Source of the DNA: Blepharisma japonicum
Taxonomy: Eukaryota; Ciliophora; Heterotrichea; Heterotrichida; Blepharismidae
Reading direction: 5' to 3'
NCBI GenBank assembly: GCA_949751835.1
Contig: CATKHK010000027.1
Span: 421,352 to 485,351, forward strand
Length of the DNA stretch: 64,000 bases
This document shows, one piece after another, positions 1 to 11,959 of this stretch. The first letter of the stretch is position 1; each line of letters opens with the position of its first letter. Position numbers and translations under genes: made by a program. Below the pieces are notes generated by a model that did no database searches, was not told where the DNA came from, and saw only the letters and a list, made by a program, of their open reading frames with translations.

Positions 1-839
1 GGCTTTGGCAAGGCAACTGCATCCACATTTCCATTTTTAAGATCATTTAGCATGTTTTTGCCTTCAGCTGCATCATTATTATAGCTTTTTGTAACAGCTT
101 TAAAATAATCAAGAATAGATGCGTCCTTAGTAAAACAGCCTACTTTTTCTCCAGATAAATCTTGGTAGCTTTTTATTGTGGTATATTTTAATGATATTGA
201 AAGTCTTGTTGCTAAATCAGCAGCATAAGCTGCTAAGAAAATATAAGAAATCAGTCAATAACACAACTGCACAAGTCTTCCTGGGATTGTTTTAATTTTT
301 CGATCACTTACAAGGAATAAAGAAGCATATGCTTGCCATAAAGCTTGCAAAATCCCATCGGGATATGTAAAAGAAATTGCACCTTTTTCAGAGCGCTCTA
401 TGATTCATAGCACATGCGCTACAAAAACGCCTGAAAATAGCCAGGCAAGTCATAGAGAATAATCAAAAGGTTCTAAAAATAGTCATAGAAGATTTCGAGT
501 ATTTTTATTTACAATGAGAACTAAGCCAGAATCAATTGTTGGGATTGATAATGTAAATGAGTCATATAATTCACTTGTTATAGAAATTCCTCCAATAGCA
601 AAATCAGCTTCCTTGTTTTTAACTTTACTTATCATGTCATCATATGATTCGCATTCAACTGTGTAGTCATTGCTTATGTTAACGTCCTCTGCCATTAATT
701 CTAGCAAGGCTAGAGCGTATCCTGAAAAAGTTGTTGAGTTGGCTCCTATTTCACAATTTACAATTGGAGCTCATGGACTTGTAACTACTTTATAGCAGGC
801 AACGCTAGAAAGAATTACTAAAAAATGCAAAAGATTCAT
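1..839 (-). CDS. Glutamate-receptor-like ligand-gated ion channel, 3' end outside window
   Basis: The protein reads from a Met at the complement of 837-839 and runs off the left edge, so the C-terminus is missing. It opens with a hydrophobic signal-peptide-like stretch (MNLLHFLVILSSVA). A periplasmic-binding-protein-like lobe follows (S1, around the motif EADFAIGGISIT), then a first membrane segment, a pore-loop-like segment (around YPDGILQALWQAYASL), and a third membrane segment ending in AAYAADLATRLS. That last motif is the counterpart of the SYTANLAAFL signature of ionotropic glutamate receptors. The start of the S2 lobe is visible beyond it. Several conserved Trp are TGA. There is no N-terminal ATD domain, as in short GluR0-like forms. 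It probably forms a cation channel gated by an extracellular amino acid or similar ligand; the ligand is not inferable. It diverges from the next gene across 135 bp. Confidence 0.8.
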
Positions 840-974
840 TTCTAATTATTTATTTGTTTATTCAAAACAAAAACGCTTAATCTAAATAATAAATTTATGA
901 AAAATTTAATAAGCTTATGGAATGCTATTAAAATATCATTATTATCCTAATTTTACCTTCTTTTTAAATATTAA

Positions 975-3446
975 ATGGCTTGGTTACACCCACCTGCAAT
1001 CGGATGCAGATTTTCTTTCTTACATTTACCATGTAGCCGATGTGGCCACACTGTGTGTTTATATGAAGATTCTTTGGTGTTATTTGGAGGATTTGATGGA
1101 AGAAAATGATTAAATGACGTTCATCTATTCAATACTAGCAGCATGGTCTGAACTCAACCAAGGGTTTTAGGATCAGCGCCACAGCCTCGGCAATATCACA
1201 CAGCTCAAATCATAGGGCACAAAATGTATATATTTGGAGGTTACAATGGTTCAGTCTGACTCCGAGATTTGATTATCCTCGATTTCCATGAAATGCAATG
1301 AAAATATCCCAAAGTTAAAGGGGATTTACCTAATGGAAAAGAAGGTCATGCTATGGCTTCTGTCGACAAGTATATATATCTGTTTGGAGGCTGGGACGGC
1401 TCAGCTATCGGTGACTTGCATAGACTTGACACAACAACACTGGAATGGAAGCTTATAGAAACAGTTGGAAGCAAGCCTTTTCTTTGTGGTCATACTATGA
1501 CCAATGTAAAAGGACAATTATTTATTTTTGGAGGATTTGACGGCAATAACTGGGTTAATACCCTCTATGTGATTGATCCAAATTCCTCAAAACCAGAATG
1601 GGTAACTCCTGAAGTATCAGGATCGCCAGTTACAAGAGGCTACCACTGCGCAACACTCGTTAACCGCTATATTTTAATATACGCCGGATACAACGGAAGC
1701 TACATCTTAGGGGATCTTGTTGCTTTAGACACTGAGTACTTCACCTGAACAGTCCCAGCCTCATGTTTTGGCCATTTTCCTACAGCCAGGCACGCATTTA
1801 CAATGACGCTATCAGGTTCCGAATTATACATTTTTGGAGGTTATAACGGTTCTAGAGATACCAATGAGCTCCACGTCCTAGAAACAGCCGCTTTTTCTTC
1901 TCTACATGACGATATGTGGATTGCTTATGAAATGAATTCTTGGCAGGATGTAAAGCTTTTCTCTACAAATGGAAATATTATGATCCATTCAGTCATTATT
2001 AGAGCCAGGTGTCCTTATTTGTATAAATATATTTTGAGCGTGTACCCCGATTTTGAAGGTTTGGTAAAGCAAAATCCGGTTTGGGTTGATATGGGGTCGA
2101 TATCAGAAAAAAGCTTGACAAAGTTCTGTGAGTATTTGTATTGTGATTTGTGTGCAGACCAGATAACTCCGGATATTAGGGACGATTTACTGCTACTGGC
2201 ATCAAAATATGATTTAGTGAGACTGAGAAAGCTGTGCATAAAGACTATGCATTGAAATGAACAGACTATACCCGATTCAGCACTGGCGGTTGATATGATG
2301 AAATGTAAAGAATTTGAAGATTTAAGCGACTTGACAGTTGTTGTAGAAGGCACCCAATTCAAAGTTCACAAAGTGATTATGGCTGCAAGATGCCCTTATT
2401 TCCGAGCTATGCTCAACTCTGGTATGAAAGAGTCAAGCTCCCAAGAAGTCTCGTTCCCAGATCTCTCATCCAAAGCTTTTGAGCTCATAATAGATTGGAT
2501 CTACTCTGACAAATTTTCTCCACTTTTCTCAGAGCAGCCTATTTCTACTGAGCTTGGTATCAATTTATTATTCGCCGCCAACATCCTCGACTTACAAAGT
2601 TTAATGAGAATGACTGAAATTGTCCTAGAACGCTCCATAAATATAGAAAATGTCATAGAGCTCTATGAAGTCGCATTTGCCTTAAGCGCCGTCAAGTTAA
2701 AATGTTACTGTGTAAACTTAATTCTCAGAGAATTTGACCGAGTTTCCTTAAAAAGAGAATTCGCGACCATGAATGAAGCTGCATTTAATGAAGTCAGCCA
2801 ATTTTTGCCAAGAAGAATCAAGCGGCAAACAAGCTATGCAGTAGCTTCAGATTTAAGCATGATTAGGTGGGAAAAAGAAGAAGAAAAATTCGAAGAAGAA
2901 GAAAAAGAAGAGCCAGTCATGGTCTCTGGGCATCTTTTTCAAAATTTAAGAATCCCTGTCAAAGAATTTGTAGTCCGCCCTCAAAACCCTTCATCTCCTG
3001 CTAATGAGCTGCCCTCGACTAATGTTTATAACGCAATTATCTCTTCTGACAATTTCAGAGTCCCATTCAGAGGTCGGATTATCAAAGAGCCTGAACATTT
3101 TTCTTTAAATATTATGGGCACTCGTGCAGGGGGGTTACAAAGCTCAGAAAAACTTAGCCCAAAATTCACGCAAAAATCATTATCCCCACAAAGTGTCAGA
3201 AAAAGCACAAAATCCAGTTCCACAAAGCACAGCACAATGCACAGGTTTATCAATGAAAGCTCAGTAATAAAGCCTGAACTAATGATTAAAGGGTTTTCTA
3301 CGAATAAAAACACATTTATAAGGAGGCCAGCATCGTTTGTTGACGACTCCAGTGAAGGAAAAGAAAAGATTCCGAATGTCGGCCTGCAGATCTGTAGCAG
3401 CACTAGGACGCTTGGGCCAACTGATGAGACTAAATATTGTTATTAA
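975..3446 (+). CDS. Kelch-repeat protein with two C-terminal BTB domains (LZTR1-like)
   Basis: One uninterrupted 823-codon frame once TGA is read as Trp. Residues about 25-315 carry six kelch blades with the (I/L)(Y/F)xFGG(F/Y/W)(D/N)G core. Two BTB domains follow: the first near residue 323, the second from about residue 449 (LSDLTVVVEG, then FKVHKVIMAARCPYFRAML). Each is followed by a BACK-like helical stretch. The last 200 residues are low-complexity and charged, rich in Ser and Lys. Kelch-first then two BTB units is the order of LZTR1, a CUL3 adaptor in animals, rather than the BTB-BACK-kelch order of KLHL proteins. The likely role is substrate adaptor for a cullin-3 ubiquitin ligase, by family analogy. 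The start at 975 is the first in-frame Met after upstream stops; the first 20 residues before the first blade are less certain. Confidence 0.85.
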
Positions 3447-3466
3447 GTATTGTTATTAATTATTTA

Positions 3467-6400
3467 ATGGAATTAAGGATGAAGCGGGAGAGATCACCAT
3501 CACATAATAGTAAAGAAATCCTCAAGGCTGCAAAAAAGCTAAAACTTATAATTCAGCAGCGGGCGCCAGCAATTGAGCAGACTACAAATATTCTTAGAAG
3601 AGATCTCTGATCAGAAGTCATCAAGTTTCTTGATTTTCATACGTATTTTACTATTATTCCGCTAGTTAATACTTTTTTTTATCAATTAAGTAAAGACAGT
3701 GTTGTTACTCTTGAACATTTGGAAATTGAAATTGAGCTGAGAAAAGCCAGGGTGAAGAAAAAGCATGACTGCAAAAAAGAAAACAAATATCTCAAACCTT
3801 ATGTTAATTTATTGCAAAAAGCAAGAAATCTGGAAAAGCTGAGGCTTTATATAAGAAATTCTGATTATCGACCATCGATTAGATGTGCGAATCAATATAA
3901 CAGTATTTTATCAGGAATTTTTCCAAAAATGCCCTGAACGCAAAATCTGAAAGTTCTAGATTTTTCTATGAAAAACTACAATAATGTTTTATTTAAAGAG
4001 GTCTTGAATTATTTATCATCTCTTGAAGTGCTCAAACTGACTTTTTCTGCCCCTTTTCCCACAGCACTATCATATATTTTTTGCCGATTTGTCGATCCAG
4101 AAGGCTTAAAACTTAAAGCGCAAGCCAGCAATATCATTTTTTGGAACCGCTACAATGAAAAAATATGTCATCCTAATAGTGTTCCTTTTACTCCTCTAAA
4201 AGAGCTAACATTAAAATACTATTTTTCTTATAGTGCCAGTATAGCGGAAAATAATATTTTTGAAGCTTTAGACAAGAATCTTTCATTGACAAAATTTACC
4301 TTGATTTTTCCATCAACAGTAAATATTGATAATTCTTTGCAGCCGAAGTTTTCTTATAACCAGACTTTGAGGAAATTAAGGCTTTCTAATGCTTTTCAGT
4401 TTTCATATGAGTCAGCCAAAGACTTTTCTTTTTATTTATTGGGGAATAAGGCATTAAAATCATTATCTATAAGCAAATCAGTGCTTAAAGCTAAAGATGA
4501 ATTTTTTACAGCTATCAGGAATAATAAAATATTAAAAAAACTAGGGCTGGAACCATATGAAGAAACGTCAGACTCAAGCTTAGATATAAATACTTTTGTA
4601 GAGCTGATGGACGCAGTTGGAGATTCCACTTTGACTTCATTTAAAGCTTCGACCTCTGCATTTATTCGAAGAAACTTAAATTTTGTTTTCCACTTTTCTG
4701 TGGAGACTGTGCCTGACCATGTACTGTATAAGCACTCAAAATATTTTATAGAAGGCGTCCAAAGAATGCTGACTAATAATATAGGACTTAGAAAAGTGTG
4801 ACTAAGCGTAGACGCAATGCCTAGAGAAAGACTTGATGAGTTTGCTGATGTAGTTTTAAGGATTTTAAGCTCAGAGCAAAGCCAATTGGAATATTTCAAC
4901 GGATTTCCACTGAAAGGGCTGATGAATGATACTATAAACACTTTGCACATAAATCATAGATATAGATTTTTACAAAGCACCAATAAAGAATTGATTTATG
5001 ATGGAGATAGTATGATCCTCACAATAATGCTCTGCAAAATAATACCTTCTTGCCGAAATCTAAGATTTATTGACACAGGGACAAAACTTCAAAGAAAAGA
5101 TAATATTTTTAACCAGATAAACCCTGGGGTTATAGACATCGAGCAGATAAGACAGACAGCAAATGAAGCATATGAGTTTGGGTTTGAATTTTATTACAAA
5201 GATGTGCCAGCTATTATTGGGCTTATTTTACTTCTGACACTAAAGGGGAATAATATGATAAGAAACCTGAATTTAAGCCACACTGACTGCAGCTGCTTAT
5301 ATTTAGTTATTGGAGAAATCTTAAGTGATATGCCAAACCTTGTTACGGTCATTATTGAAGGGATGGCACATATGATTCATCCAATATCGCATAAGCTTAT
5401 GATTGACATACTCAGCAATTCTCCATCTCTGCATGAACTTGTAATTAATGGAATTACTTTTAATTTGCAAGAAAATGACCAAATTTTTACATCGCTAATA
5501 AAGCATCCTTCGCTGATGAAGCTCGAAATTTCAAGGCTAAATGTTTCTTCGACAGTTTCAGCGTTTTCTAATGAAGCATCAATAGGAGATTTATTAAAAA
5601 AAACTAATTTGCAGATATTAAACCTTTCCTCAAGCAGCTTTACTCCGTTAAGCATTGAATTACTGGCAAACGGCTTAAAGTCAAATATGGCATTAAAAGA
5701 ATTGATTTTGGCTGATATTAATTTAGCTATTCCAAATGAAGGACTTGCAAGCCAAACTAATGGCGGTGATTTTAACTTCTGGAGAAATAAAATTGACTGC
5801 TTATTAGCCCTATCTGATGCATTGAAAAACAATCCATACATTGAAATTGTGGACATTAGATTTAATGATATACCAAGCTCACAGCTCTCAGTACCAAATG
5901 AAATAAATCAGCTTTTTCTTGATAACTTAAAAAGACTTCTAGACAAAAATTCAAGACTGAGGGTTTTGAATTTCATTTTCCCAATTCCTCCGAATTTCTT
6001 AATGAAATACAGTGAATTACTATTAAATTATCTTCAGTCAAGCCCAAACTTGGAAGTCCTTAATAATTATAATATCAAATCAATGGTTTCGAATGAATTT
6101 AGTGTTTTAACAATTAAGCACTATCACTCAAACCGAGATGATTTTGACTCATTTATGGCTCCCAAGCTGTCCAGAGTACGAGAAGCTATATATTGCCACT
6201 ATGCCCATTTTGGCACAATTGCTACCATTATGCCAATAGTTCTTTCGCATATATATAAAGAAAATTCCAATAAAATAACCAAAGTTAAATTCCTGTCAAA
6301 AGAAATCCAAACCAATGTACTTTTGAATAAGAAAAAGGGAGAATCGAACTTGGATCTTGGATTTTTATTAAAAGAAACACAACCGCCAGATGTGACATTT

Positions 6401-7486
6401 ATATTGAACTGCTTGTCAACACATAAATTTACGCAGCATCTTGATTTCACAGGCTGTGTGCTGTGCGATATTGATTTTGAAGTCCTTGGAAAGAATCTCC
6501 CATGTATGGAGTCTCTTAAGTCTATATCAATCCGTGATATAAAGCCAGCACGAAATCCATACCTCAGCCATATTTTATCGAACACCAGCTTAACCTCACT
6601 TGAAATTTCTAAAGTAAATTTTGAGAATTTTGATATAAAAGATTTTCCTATGAATTTAAGTTCTCATCCTTCCTTAGAAGTCTTAAAACTGACAAATTGT
6701 GATTTACTCACTAAAAACGCAATGATTAAAAAATGCGAAGACTCCAGCTTTAAAGCTGTCCTTTCTGGATTCAAAAGTAGCAAAATCACTCATCTAGATT
6801 TAAGCGGAAATGAAATTGGTGACTATGAATTAAAAAAAATTCTAAAAGCTGTAAAAATGCACCAATTTATCAGCAAGCTTGTAATCCAGCAGCACGAAAT
6901 AAGAGAAAAAGATGGAATTGCTGAGCTGGCTTCTATGTTATGTGATCCTGCTCACTCTTTAAAAGAATTATCACTTTCTTCATACACATGGTCTGTATCT
7001 GATATCCAAAACGCTAAAGGGAAACTAGATTTATCATACAAGCTTCTTTCTGCTACAGACTTAATCATTCTTTCTACAATGTTAATCTGCTTGCAGCTTA
7101 AAAAAGTCCATGGGGTGGATTTATCCCACAACCCTTCTTTATTTTCAGAGCCACATGGAGTTTCAGCGTTATTAGACCTTATCAAGCATTCTCCAATTAA
7201 CTCAATAAATCTCCAAGAATGCTGTTTAAATGAGCAAGAAGATAGAATTCTTCACGAGATCTTTATAGCAGCCTGCAACTCTTTAGAAACTTTATCCCTA
7301 GGCTCTCCTTTTACTGAGCAGCAATTAAACTCGATTTTATCAGCTTTGAAATCTAATCCAAAACGCCTTAAAAAAGTCAATTTTTCTCCCTGTCGTGATT
7401 CTAAGTTTAAAGCTCTTTTGACAGAATATATAGAACAGTCTGGCTCCAATTGGATACTAAAAGGCTATAATTTATGACTAAAATAA
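3467..7486 (+). CDS. Large F-box-like leucine-rich-repeat protein
   Basis: A 1339-codon frame with no intron, interrupted under the standard code by TGA Trp codons and ending TTA TGA CTA AAA TAA, so the true stop is at 7484-7486. Residues about 45-75 (DLWSEVIKFLDFHTYFTIIP) look like a divergent F-box. Most of the rest is leucine-rich repeats with LxxLxLS-type strands, for example near SLKELSLSSYTW and ITHLDLSGNEIGD. Such RNI-type LRR proteins commonly act as substrate receptors of SCF ubiquitin ligases; here this rests on the F-box-like segment and is an inference. It begins only 20 bp after the kelch gene stop. No membrane segment or catalytic domain is seen. The individual LRR units have diverged and I could not count them reliably. 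Confidence 0.78.
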
Positions 7487-7499
7487 AATTTAAACGTAG

Positions 7500-8606
7500 T
7501 TATGAAAACTCTTCTTTTATGTCGCCTTTAAAGGTGTCTGCTTTTATTATGACTTTTAATATATCTTCAAGGGTAATGATCCCAAGTATTTTGGATTCTC
7601 CGAATTTTGAGGTGACTTCTGAGACGAATGCCATGTGAGTTCTGCCTTGTTGAAAGATATCTAATACTTCAAGAACTGTATTTGCTCTCCGAACAAATAT
7701 TGGGTCTCTCAGCTTGACCCCTGAACTTTCAATAGTTGTGTTTTCATCAATCCCTACAAGTCTCTTCACAAGCAAAATCCCAATAATATTATTTTTATCC
7801 TCTCCTCTATATACAGGTACCCTACTGTATCCTCTTGACATTATAGTCTTCAGCATTTGTTTAGTTAGTAATGTATCTGAGCTTAAACAATACACATTTT
7901 CCATTGGTATTATATGATTTTCAAGAGTTTCCTGCTGTATATCCATTGCACTCAGTATAATTTGAACTTGCTCAGGGTCAAATGTATCATCTTCCGTTAT
8001 ATTTGTAGATGATCTTGACCCTTTAAAAGTGACTAAAGCTTTTATATCAGATTTCTTCATTTGTTTATGATTTTCAGTTCCTATAACTCTATCAAGGAGT
8101 TTTCCCAAAGCCCAGCTGATGGGGTAAAAAATCCACATCACGATTTTCACAAGTGGGACTAAGTTAGCAGCTATAGAAAGCTGATCAGGTCCTGTGCAAA
8201 ATGCTTGAGGCAAAACTTCACCGAAAATAAGTACAAAGGTTACACTTATTAAAACAGCCAATACGCTACCAACCATCTCGTCTAGAACTATAGGCAGAGC
8301 TTCCATAGCCACTGAGTTCGCTATTAGTAATGTGACAAGGAGGAAATGGTGCTTAGATATTATTGGAAGAACTTGACGAGCTTGACTTATTTCTTTAGGG
8401 GTGCCACTGACAAGCTTAAGTTCGAGATCTAAAGGGTCAATTGACATAAGGCCAACTGTAAGGCCTGACATTGCGCCTGCAAAAAATACTAAAAAGAGAG
8501 CGACAAGAGAGTAAAAGATATAGTCTTCTCAAGGTAAAGAATGAACAAATTCTGTGTTTGCGGACACTAAGCAAGGTAAAACTGTTAGGAATAGTTTTAA
8601 TTGCAT
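7500..8606 (-). CDS. CNNM/ancient conserved domain protein (DUF21-CBS), metal transporter family
   Basis: A 368-residue protein. It begins with a signal-like segment and a TGA-coded Trp upstream of the DUF21 transmembrane domain. That domain has the family signature MSGLTVGLMSIDPLDLEL and the conserved IFGEVLPQA motif. About residues 190-340 form a CBS pair, including the characteristic YSRVPVYRGEDKNNIIGIL stretch. Animal CNNMs and bacterial CorC/MpfA relatives mediate or regulate Mg2+ transport; family membership is clear but transport direction is inference. The C-terminal cyclic-nucleotide-like domain of animal CNNMs is absent, as in many protist homologues. The gene is convergent with the LRR gene, the two stops lying 13 bp apart. 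Confidence 0.9.
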
Positions 8607-10177
8607 TATTTTTATTTTTCCTCCAGATTTTTAATGAAGAATTCAAATAATAACAAATGGAATTTTAGCGATATTCTTAAGATAGATAATGACCTGATTT
8701 TCGTATATTAATTATAAATCATATAATCTAAAATTAATAAAGGAATAATTTTTAAAAATATGATCAATAAGAACATTTTTTGAGGTTAAACAAGCAATTA
8801 GTGAATTATAAGAAAAGTTCTTTTTTATTATTGGATAAAGGGAAAAGTGATCGGACTAAATTTTGGCCTTGAGCAACTTTCAAAAATTGTGAAACTTTGG
8901 AGAAAAAATTGAAGAAATAGATTCAAACAATGATATTGATTAGTGCCCTTATTTATGGGAGATTAGCGTAAGAATCCTTAAGGACTTAGTAAATAATATA
9001 TTGGTAACGATCAATGCCTTGATAGCATCAATCATTATTTTATTGACTATTACTATGAGATATATATTTGTCTTATAAAAGCTCAAAGAGAAGAGAAGGA
9101 ATGATTGAATTAATATTGAAGGAGAGGCTACTGACCTAGAGAAAAAAAAGGAGAAAAGTGCTAGATGAAGGATACACTACATAGATGATCGAAAGTCAAA
9201 GAACCCAAGAGGGAAAATAGCTAAATTGGAGCAGAATTTTGAAGAAGCATTGAATTAGAAAGGAAAGAAGAAAGGAAGCAGAAATTAAAACTGTAATTTA
9301 AGCAGAAAATAAAGAATTGAAGATGAATTTTAAGCAAAAGTTGAGGATATTAAAAAGAAGTTGAAGCAGAAATTAAAGTAGAAAAAAGGGCAAAAATTGA
9401 AGAAGAAGCTGATAAAGCTTGAAGTAGAAATGCTAGTAAAAAGACAAGTAGTAGCTAATGGAAGGGGTGAAGAATATTACAAACTTATATATATCAATAA
9501 CAATGAATAGAAACAAGTTGTGATAGGAACAATCTGAAGAAGAAGATGAAGGGATAGAAGAGAGAATGGAGGAGGGCAGGATAAAGAGGATTGAATTGGC
9601 TTCAAAAAATGTTCATACTGAGATATTGAAGGTGAGGCAAAGAATTTGATAGAAAAGTGATTGAAAGAAGTTTCAGATGGACGGATGGATAGAAAAGCAT
9701 TAATTCGTAATTAAGAGGCTCATGAAATCCTGGACAATTTAAAGAATTCTCTAAATAAAATAATAAAAGTAAATTTGTTCTAAGAAAAATTCAAAGAAAT
9801 AATTGTTTGTAAATTACTATTTAAAAATTTTTAATAATCTGAATGATATGATTTCGCTTAAGTAAAGTTACTACAAGCATTTATGATTAATTTCAAAAAA
9901 TTAGAGTTTGAAATAATCATTACGACAAATAATCCAAACCATTTTCCTTCATTTTATACACACATCTTAATAATCACATCGGTAAATTTAATAAACTCTT
10001 TATTTAATATCCTCCAAAATAACCACCAAAATTCTTTTAATTATTTCTGACAAATTTAAATCCTCCAAAAGGAACCATATAAATTAACTTCCATTCTTAT
10101 TTTCTCTATCCTTAATCTCTAGAAGATTTTAAAAATCTTCTTAAAAGAACCAGCTTTCAGTTTAAACTTTATAATAA
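8607..10177. other. Gene-poor, purine-rich intergenic stretch with possible decayed coding sequence
   Basis: No intact reading frame even with TGA as Trp. From about 9040 to 9780 the plus strand is strongly purine-rich (AAG/GAA runs). It contains short coding-like pieces: a hydrophobic segment near 8986-9075 (LVNNILVTINALIASIIILL) and charged coiled-coil-like stretches near 9100-9240 and 9355-9460, interrupted by TAA and TAG in every frame. These may be remains of a membrane-anchored coiled-coil gene, or simply biased DNA. The outer parts are AT-rich with nothing recognisable. Confidence 0.4.
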
Positions 10178-11120
10178 ATGAACATTTTAGTGGAAGAAAT
10201 AGATAAGCCTTGCGAAACAATAGACACAAAGACATCAGAATTTTCGCCTACTGACAAACCTCAAATCCGACTCTATCAAATATGACCAGGAAAGAACAGA
10301 TTTTTCTTCAATGGACTCGTAATGATAGGGCCTTCTTCAGACACGTATATTTGCACTTTTACCTGAACCTTTGTAATCCTTCTAGAACTTTCATTCCAAT
10401 TATTCATTTCTCCTTATTTATGACTCGAGGTAACTCCTGCTCTTCCTATCCTTTCTGGGCATCTGTTTGTGTGTTCCATCGTTTTTATGCTACTTACAGC
10501 ACTCACAGACCCTGGAATCATCCCTAGGAAACACATTTTTGAGCTGACTGGTACAATTCCTGAAGTATTCAGTACTGAAGGCTCGGAAAAACGAAGATTT
10601 TGTAAAACTTGTCAAATTTATAGACCCGAGAGATGCAGCCATTGTAAGGTTTGTGATAATTGTATCGAAGTTTTTGATCATCACTGCCCTTTTGTCAGTG
10701 CTTGCATAGGAAAAAATAACTATCGATATTTTATTTGTATGGTTATTTTTCTTACTTTGCTAGGCGGAGTTGACATTTCAGGATTAATCCTTTTTTTCTG
10801 TAGAGATTTTCAAAATTCTCATAACGGAAGAGATTGTAATTTTTTATTTAGTAATTGAAGACGAATCAATATTGCTATCGCTAGCTCTTGTTATAACGGT
10901 GCCGATTATATTACTTACTCTACTTGTTATGCTGTTATGCATTTTCCATGTAAGGATTTGTATGAGTGGAGAAACCACAAAAGAAAATTTATTAAAGCGC
11001 GAGAGAAGGGAAAGTGGTAATAGAAGTGTTATTTGTGCCACGCCTAATGCGTGGTTTAATGGAAGAATGATAATTGATGCAGACAAAGCGGGAGCTTGTA
11101 AGACCGAAAGCCTTGTTTAA
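10178..11120 (+). CDS. DHHC-type protein S-acyltransferase (palmitoyltransferase)
   Basis: Two exons (10178-10835 and 10852-11120) joined across a 16-nt intron give 308 residues. Exon 1 has two N-terminal membrane segments, the DPG motif (LTDPGIIPRK), then the zinc-binding cysteine-rich domain with the catalytic D-H-H-C (FDHHCPFVSACIGKNNYRYF). After the intron come the fourth membrane segment and the TTxE motif (SGETTKENLLK) typical of DHHC enzymes. The enzyme would attach palmitate to cysteines of membrane-associated proteins, probably in Golgi or plasma membrane. The unspliced frame also stays open for a while but loses the TTxE motif, which is why the intron is favoured. Trp is often TGA in the N-terminal half. 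Substrates cannot be inferred. Confidence 0.9.
10836..10851 (+). other. 16-nt intron in the DHHC gene
   Basis: Sequence GTAATTTTTTATTTAG. Removing it restores the frame that carries the fourth membrane segment and the TTxE motif. It is the only 16-nt intron found here; all others are 15 nt. Confidence 0.85.
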
Positions 11121-11381
11121 GTTTAAATGAGCTTGTGAAATAACAAAATAATTTTTAATTATATATAGATAATTGAGAACTTTTGGCTTTTAGAGATAGG
11201 GTTTATCATGATTTAAGCTTATAAAAATATTTTATATAATTAAATTAGGTCTATAATAGCCATTTTTATAAAATAATGACAAAATATATCATATCTTTAT
11301 GTTCCCCTTTAATATTGCTCAGTAATTAATCAATTTCCATTTCTTTTGAGCTTATTTCACACCGCATATTAAAATTATAAA

Positions 11382-11942
11382 ATGGCACAAAAAGAGCCTT
11401 GTCCAGATCGATTCTTTGACGACTTAGGTGGAGCTTTTGCAATGGGTGGGGTCGGCGGGGCTTTATTTTACTTTATGAAAGGCTTCGTAAACTCTCCTTC
11501 AAGAGAACGCTTCAAAGGTGCAATTACAGCAGTAAAACTTAGAGCACCTGTATTAGGAGGTAGCTTTGCTGCATGGGGTGGGATATTTTCTACTTGTGAC
11601 TGCTTTTTACTTTGGTACCGCCAACAAGATTCTCCATTTAATGCCATTCTATCAGGACTTGTTACAGGTGGGGCTTTGGCACTTCGTTCAGGATTTCAGA
11701 TAGCATGAAGAAATGCAGTTGCTGGAGGCCTAATCTTAGCAATTATTGAAGGAGTAAACACTGGTTACACTTCATTAATGATTAGACAACAAATGCTTAT
11801 GGTTAATGAAATGACCAAGTTGCAAGAAGAAAAAAGAAAAAGAACAATGCAAGGCTTACCTGATTTTACACCTGAAGAATTAAATGAAAGATATGAAGCT
11901 AGTCAAAGGAAAGCATCATTTTTCGGGAGGGCTCACAAATAA
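11382..11942 (+). CDS. TIM17: Mitochondrial inner-membrane translocase subunit Tim17
   Basis: A 186-residue protein starting EPCPDRFFDDLGGAFAMG, matching the conserved Tim17 opening (EPCPWRIVDDCGGAFTMG in other eukaryotes). It has the four membrane spans with G-rich packing motifs, including RAPVLGGSFAAWGGIFSTCDC and SGLVTGGALALRSG. One TGA Trp lies near residue 110. Tim17 is the core of the TIM23 presequence translocase in the mitochondrial inner membrane. The charged C-terminal tail of about 45 residues (LQEEKRKRTMQG onward) extends beyond the usual fungal or animal core. Convergent with the cold-shock-domain gene (17 bp between stops). Confidence 0.93.
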
Positions 11943-11959
11943 AGTGTTTTATAATTAAC

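Noticed and set aside
483-707. Isolated 74-codon minus-strand ORF
   Set aside because: It is one stretch of the glutamate-receptor-like gene between TGA Trp codons; the full gene spans 1-839.
9040-9780. One long frame if TAA and TAG were also read as Gln
   Set aside because: With all three stops read as sense every frame is open, so continuity is no evidence. The genes around it use TAA and TAG as real stops.
10490-10684. Minus-strand ORF opposite the DHHC domain
   Set aside because: It overlaps the well-supported catalytic region of the DHHC gene and has no recognisable content.
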